DNA of 64,000 nt. It comes from an uncultured Clostridia bacterium. Lineage in GTDB: Bacteria; Bacillota; Clostridia; Saccharofermentanales; Saccharofermentanaceae. Shown piece by piece: positions 60,783-64,000 of the stretch (position 1 is the stretch's first letter; each line of letters opens with the position of its first letter). The notes beneath the pieces were generated by a model. It was not told where the DNA came from, made no database searches, and saw only the letters and a program-made list of their open reading frames with translations. The DNA lies in assembly GCA_946403085.1 (NCBI GenBank), contig CAMIYM010000001.1:62001-126000 (forward strand), given 5' to 3'. The position numbers and the translations under genes were made by a program.

Positions 60783-62168
60783 ATGAATGACTATCCGAAG
60801 ACAGCAGAAAGAATTCCTGATTATGTGAGAAGAATACTCACACTTATCGAATCTTCAGGTCACCAGGCATATGTGGCCGGAGGTGCCGTGCGTGATATCG
60901 TGCTTGGCAGGGTTCCGCACGACTACGATATTGCAACTTCGGCAAGGCCGGAAGATACCATAAGGATCTTTAAGGAAGCGGGAGTTTATTACTACGACAA
61001 TGCTGCAAAGCACGGTACGGTTACTGCTGTTACTGAAGAAGGTGACGTTGAAGTAACGACATTCCGCGTCGATGGTTCTTATTCAGACATGAGAAGACCT
61101 GATGAAGTTATTTTCAAGACTACTATCGAAGAAGATGTTAAGCGCAGGGATTTTACGGTCAATGCGATGTATATGGACCGTGGTGGACAGATCCATGATC
61201 CTGAAGGAGGACAGGCTGACTGTGCGGATAAGCTGATCAGGACAGTGGGCAACCCTGATCGGCGTTTTGAAGAAGACGCACTCCGGGTGTTAAGAGGAAT
61301 CAGATTCTGTTCAGTATTAGGATTTGATATCGAACCGGATACATTAAAAGCGATGGAGACTCATGCAGGAGAATTGAAGATGATCTCCGGGGAGAGGATC
61401 GCATCTGAACTTACAGGAATAGTTACAGGAAGATATGCTCCCAAAGCAATAAGGACAGGCTGGAAAATATTAAGCGTTATTATACCCGAGATTGCAATAT
61501 GCAGAGGGTTTGAACAGCGGTCCAAATACCACGACAGGGATGTTCTTGAACACACCCTTGATGTCCTTGATGAGATACCTTTGGGAGAAGACGGCAAACG
61601 AGATCCTGAACTTGCTATGGCAGCACTTTTCCATGATCTCGGAAAGCCGGCCTGCTTTAAGCTTGATGCTAACGGGACCGGACATATGAAGGGCCATCCT
61701 GCAGTTAGTAAGGAGATTGCAGAGAGAGTCCTTAATGAACTGAAGTTTCCAAAGCAGTTCATAACGGATGTATGCCTTCTGGTAAAGCTCCACGATACAT
61801 ATATGGCTCCTGATAAAAAAGAAGTACACAGGTTTATGAGCAGTTTCCCGGAAGCTATCCTGGAAAAACTCAAGTATCTTCAGAGAGCGGATATACTTGC
61901 ACATTCACCTCTGGGAAGAACCCGCCTTGCGAGACTGGAAGAACTTAATAAGATATCAGAAGAACTGAGAGCATCAGGTGCGGTATTTGCAGTTAAGGAT
62001 CTCGCGGTTAACGGAAAAGATCTCATTGAGATCGGTGTAAAAGAAGGACCTGAAATAGGCCTTGTCCTGTCACAGATCTTTGATAGTTATATAGACGGAA
62101 AATGCGTCAACACCAAGGCTTCCATGCTCGAAGAAGCTCAAAAAATCTTGCTGACAAAATCTATTTAA
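60783..62168 (+). CDS. cca: CCA tRNA nucleotidyltransferase / poly(A) polymerase family with HD domain
   Basis: YVAGGAVRDIVLGRVPHDYDIATSA, RRDFTVNAMYMD, FHDLGKP HD motif. Confidence 0.92.
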   Translation: MNDYPKTAERIPDYVRRILTLIESSGHQAYVAGGAVRDIVLGRVPHDYDIATSARPEDTIRIFKEAGVYYYDNAAKHGTVTAVTEEGDVEVTTFRVDGSYSDMRRPDEVIFKTTIEEDVKRRDFTVNAMYMDRGGQIHDPEGGQADCADKLIRTVGNPDRRFEEDALRVLRGIRFCSVLGFDIEPDTLKAMETHAGELKMISGERIASELTGIVTGRYAPKAIRTGWKILSVIIPEIAICRGFEQRSKYHDRDVLEHTLDVLDEIPLGEDGKRDPELAMAALFHDLGKPACFKLDANGTGHMKGHPAVSKEIAERVLNELKFPKQFITDVCLLVKLHDTYMAPDKKEVHRFMSSFPEAILEKLKYLQRADILAHSPLGRTRLARLEELNKISEELRASGAVFAVKDLAVNGKDLIEIGVKEGPEIGLVLSQIFDSYIDGKCVNTKASMLEEAQKILLTKSI

Positions 62169-62297
62169 CCCTTCGTTACAGTTTGTTCAAATAGCCCTCA
62201 CAATTTCAACATCTTGTTGATGAATTGTCAAAATCTGCTCCGTTATAATCTGACTATAAGCAAAGGGTAGCTTGATTAAAAAGGGAGCGTGATCTAT

Positions 62298-63047
62298 ATG
62301 AAAAAAATGAGCATTAGCAAGAGAGGTTTTACCCTCACAGAAATCATCGTCGTAGTTGCAATCATGGTTGTAGTAGCATCCGCTGCCTTCGTAGGTATTG
62401 CTGTTACTATCAACAGAGCAAACGATACATCAGCAAGACTTCAGAGAGAGAATGGTAACGGTTTCGAGAAGGATGCCTGGACTGCAGTTGATAATATTAC
62501 AGAGGGTGCTGCAAAGTTCTTCGACATCTCAAATTATAAGCCGAAGGTTCCTACAAACACACCGGTACCTACATCAACACCTACACCTGTACCCACACAG
62601 GCACCTACAAACACACCGGTACCAACAAAGGCCGCAGGCAATACAAACACACCTACTCCTCCGCCTACAAATACACCTAAGCCTACAACAGCACCTGTAA
62701 CAGGCGGTGGCGTTCAGCCCGGAGTTCTCTCTTCAGGAACGCCTACAGGTCAAGTATCTTTTAACTCTTATACTCAGTCTAGCCTCGGATTTAATGATTC
62801 TGCTAAGAATGCTAAGAAGATCGTAGTTGAATATGATGTTTCAGGCTCTAAGGTAACATCAGTAGATAACTGGGGACACCTCGGATCTGCCGCACCAAAG
62901 ATCACTATCACTGATAAGTCTGTAAAGCTTGAATTTGACGTAGCTGGAATGCAGGATTGGCAGAAGAGCAATATGATGAATAACTCCCCTCAGTTCAGAT
63001 CCGGCGGAGATACAGTTGTTAAGATCAAGAACGTTACAATGACATAA
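62298..63047 (+). CDS. Prepilin-like secreted protein with N-methylation signal, Pro/Thr linker and small C-terminal domain
   Basis: KRGFTLTEIIVVVAIMVVVASAAFVG (type IV pilin signal); TPVPTSTPTPVPTQAPTNTPVPT linker. Confidence 0.87.
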   Translation: MKKMSISKRGFTLTEIIVVVAIMVVVASAAFVGIAVTINRANDTSARLQRENGNGFEKDAWTAVDNITEGAAKFFDISNYKPKVPTNTPVPTSTPTPVPTQAPTNTPVPTKAAGNTNTPTPPPTNTPKPTTAPVTGGGVQPGVLSSGTPTGQVSFNSYTQSSLGFNDSAKNAKKIVVEYDVSGSKVTSVDNWGHLGSAAPKITITDKSVKLEFDVAGMQDWQKSNMMNNSPQFRSGGDTVVKIKNVTMT

Positions 63048-63128
63048 TTCATCGTTATTATAACGATAATGGAAAAATAATATAGTTATATAAAAGTGAC
63101 ATCACTTTATATAGATCACCCTTGAGAT

Positions 63129-63155
63129 GGGCTGCTCTCTGGAGCAGCCTTTCTT
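63129..63155 (+). terminator. Rho-independent terminator
   Basis: gggctgctc-tct-ggagcagcctttc. Confidence 0.75.
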
Positions 63156-63161
63156 AATGGA

Positions 63162-64000
63162 TCAGATTCCGTGGAGTTTGCGTTCTGCTTCAAGAAGTGC
63201 GGAAGTCGCTTCTGACTTAGGATCGTTCAGGACGTCTTCGGTGTTTCCTTCTTCACAGATACGGCCGTTGCTCATGACGACAACTCTGGGACAAATCTGT
63301 CTTACGATATGAATGTTATGAGTGATAAGAAGGAAAGCGGTATTGCGCTCCCTGTTTATCGTGGTCATGAGCTTTAAGAGTTCGGCTGAAGAACTTGCAT
63401 CCAGGGATGAGAACGGCTCATCTGCAATGATGAGGGAAGGTTCCTGGATAAGACACATGGCAATCGCGACTCTCTGGCGCTGTCCGCCGGAAAGCTCGTT
63501 AGGACGGCGTGAGAGATATTCGGCACCAAGGCCGCATGCTTCAAGCGCACCTGTGATCCACTCAAGTGTTCTGGCACGTTTTTCATCGAACGTACCGTCG
63601 CCCTTGATCTCTTTTGCCTTGCCGGATGCCCTCAGGGCCTCATTCAGGTGCCACTTGATCGTGTGTGCAGGATTCAGGCAGGATACCGGATCCTGGAAGA
63701 TCGCGCCTACACGCGTGCTTGTGATATTAACTGTTCCTGAGTGGGGAAGAAGGCCTAAGAGAGACCTTATGAGCGTAGTCTTGCCGCTTCCCGATCCTCC
63801 GATGAGACCTAATATCTCGTTGGGATATACTTTCAGGGATACTTCGTGAAGCACTTTAGTATCGCTTTCAGTGCTTCCGTTCTTTTTCTTAACGCGCTCG
63901 AAAAGTGACCTTCCGTAACCTGCTGTAATGTCTTTTGCCGAAAGAACGGGAGAGCTTTCATAATCTACCGGGGCAGGGGTAAGGCCTAAGATCCTCGTGT
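63162..64000 (-). CDS. ABC transporter ATP-binding protein (oligopeptide/nickel type), 5' end beyond the window
   Basis: GGSGSGKTTLIRSLLG, QDPVSCLNP, LSGGQRQRVAIAM, LIIADEPFSSLD. The frame stays open upstream of the track's GTG to the window edge (...TPAPVDYESSPVLSAKDITAGYGRSLFERVKKKNGSTESDTKVLHEVS). Confidence 0.87.
   Translation of the reverse strand, partial: TRILGLTPAPVDYESSPVLSAKDITAGYGRSLFERVKKKNGSTESDTKVLHEVSLKVYPNEILGLIGGSGSGKTTLIRSLLGLLPHSGTVNITSTRVGAIFQDPVSCLNPAHTIKWHLNEALRASGKAKEIKGDGTFDEKRARTLEWITGALEACGLGAEYLSRRPNELSGGQRQRVAIAMCLIQEPSLIIADEPFSSLDASSSAELLKLMTTINRERNTAFLLITHNIHIVRQICPRVVVMSNGRICEEGNTEDVLNDPKSEATSALLEAERKLHGI

Overview
This is a chromosomal window of about 64 kb, most likely from an anaerobic Firmicutes/Clostridia-type bacterium. 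That placement is an inference from gene content, T-box and CtsR regulation, and SigA-type promoters. It is mostly housekeeping DNA: trpEG behind a tryptophan T-box, rpoB-rpoC, fchA-folD-rlmD, hflKC, an ABC exporter with a two-component system, a cysK-like gene, PPi-dependent PFK, D-lyxose isomerase, the ctsR-mcsA-mcsB-clpC operon, a fused pgk-tpiA gene, nfnAB, a GH31-family gene, a CCA-adding enzyme, a pilin-like gene, and an ABC ATPase cut by the right edge. I found no tRNA or rRNA genes, CRISPR arrays, transposases or prophage genes. The strongest unusual signals are: (1) a McsB homologue in a canonical ctsR operon that appears to have lost most arginine-kinase active-site motifs; (2) four intergenic islands (about 19.6, 29.9, 33.7-34.0 and 53.3 kb) in which a short, locus-specific word recurs in direct and/or inverted copies, including a 63-bp tandem repeat and a ~110-bp nested inverted repeat; (3) a GH31 protein whose catalytic Asp motifs look replaced; (4) natural RpoB substitutions at rifampicin-contact positions; (5) a PGK-TIM fusion; (6) a cassette of an XRE regulator plus small membrane proteins. 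All family calls come from reading the translations against remembered family motifs; no database search was run.
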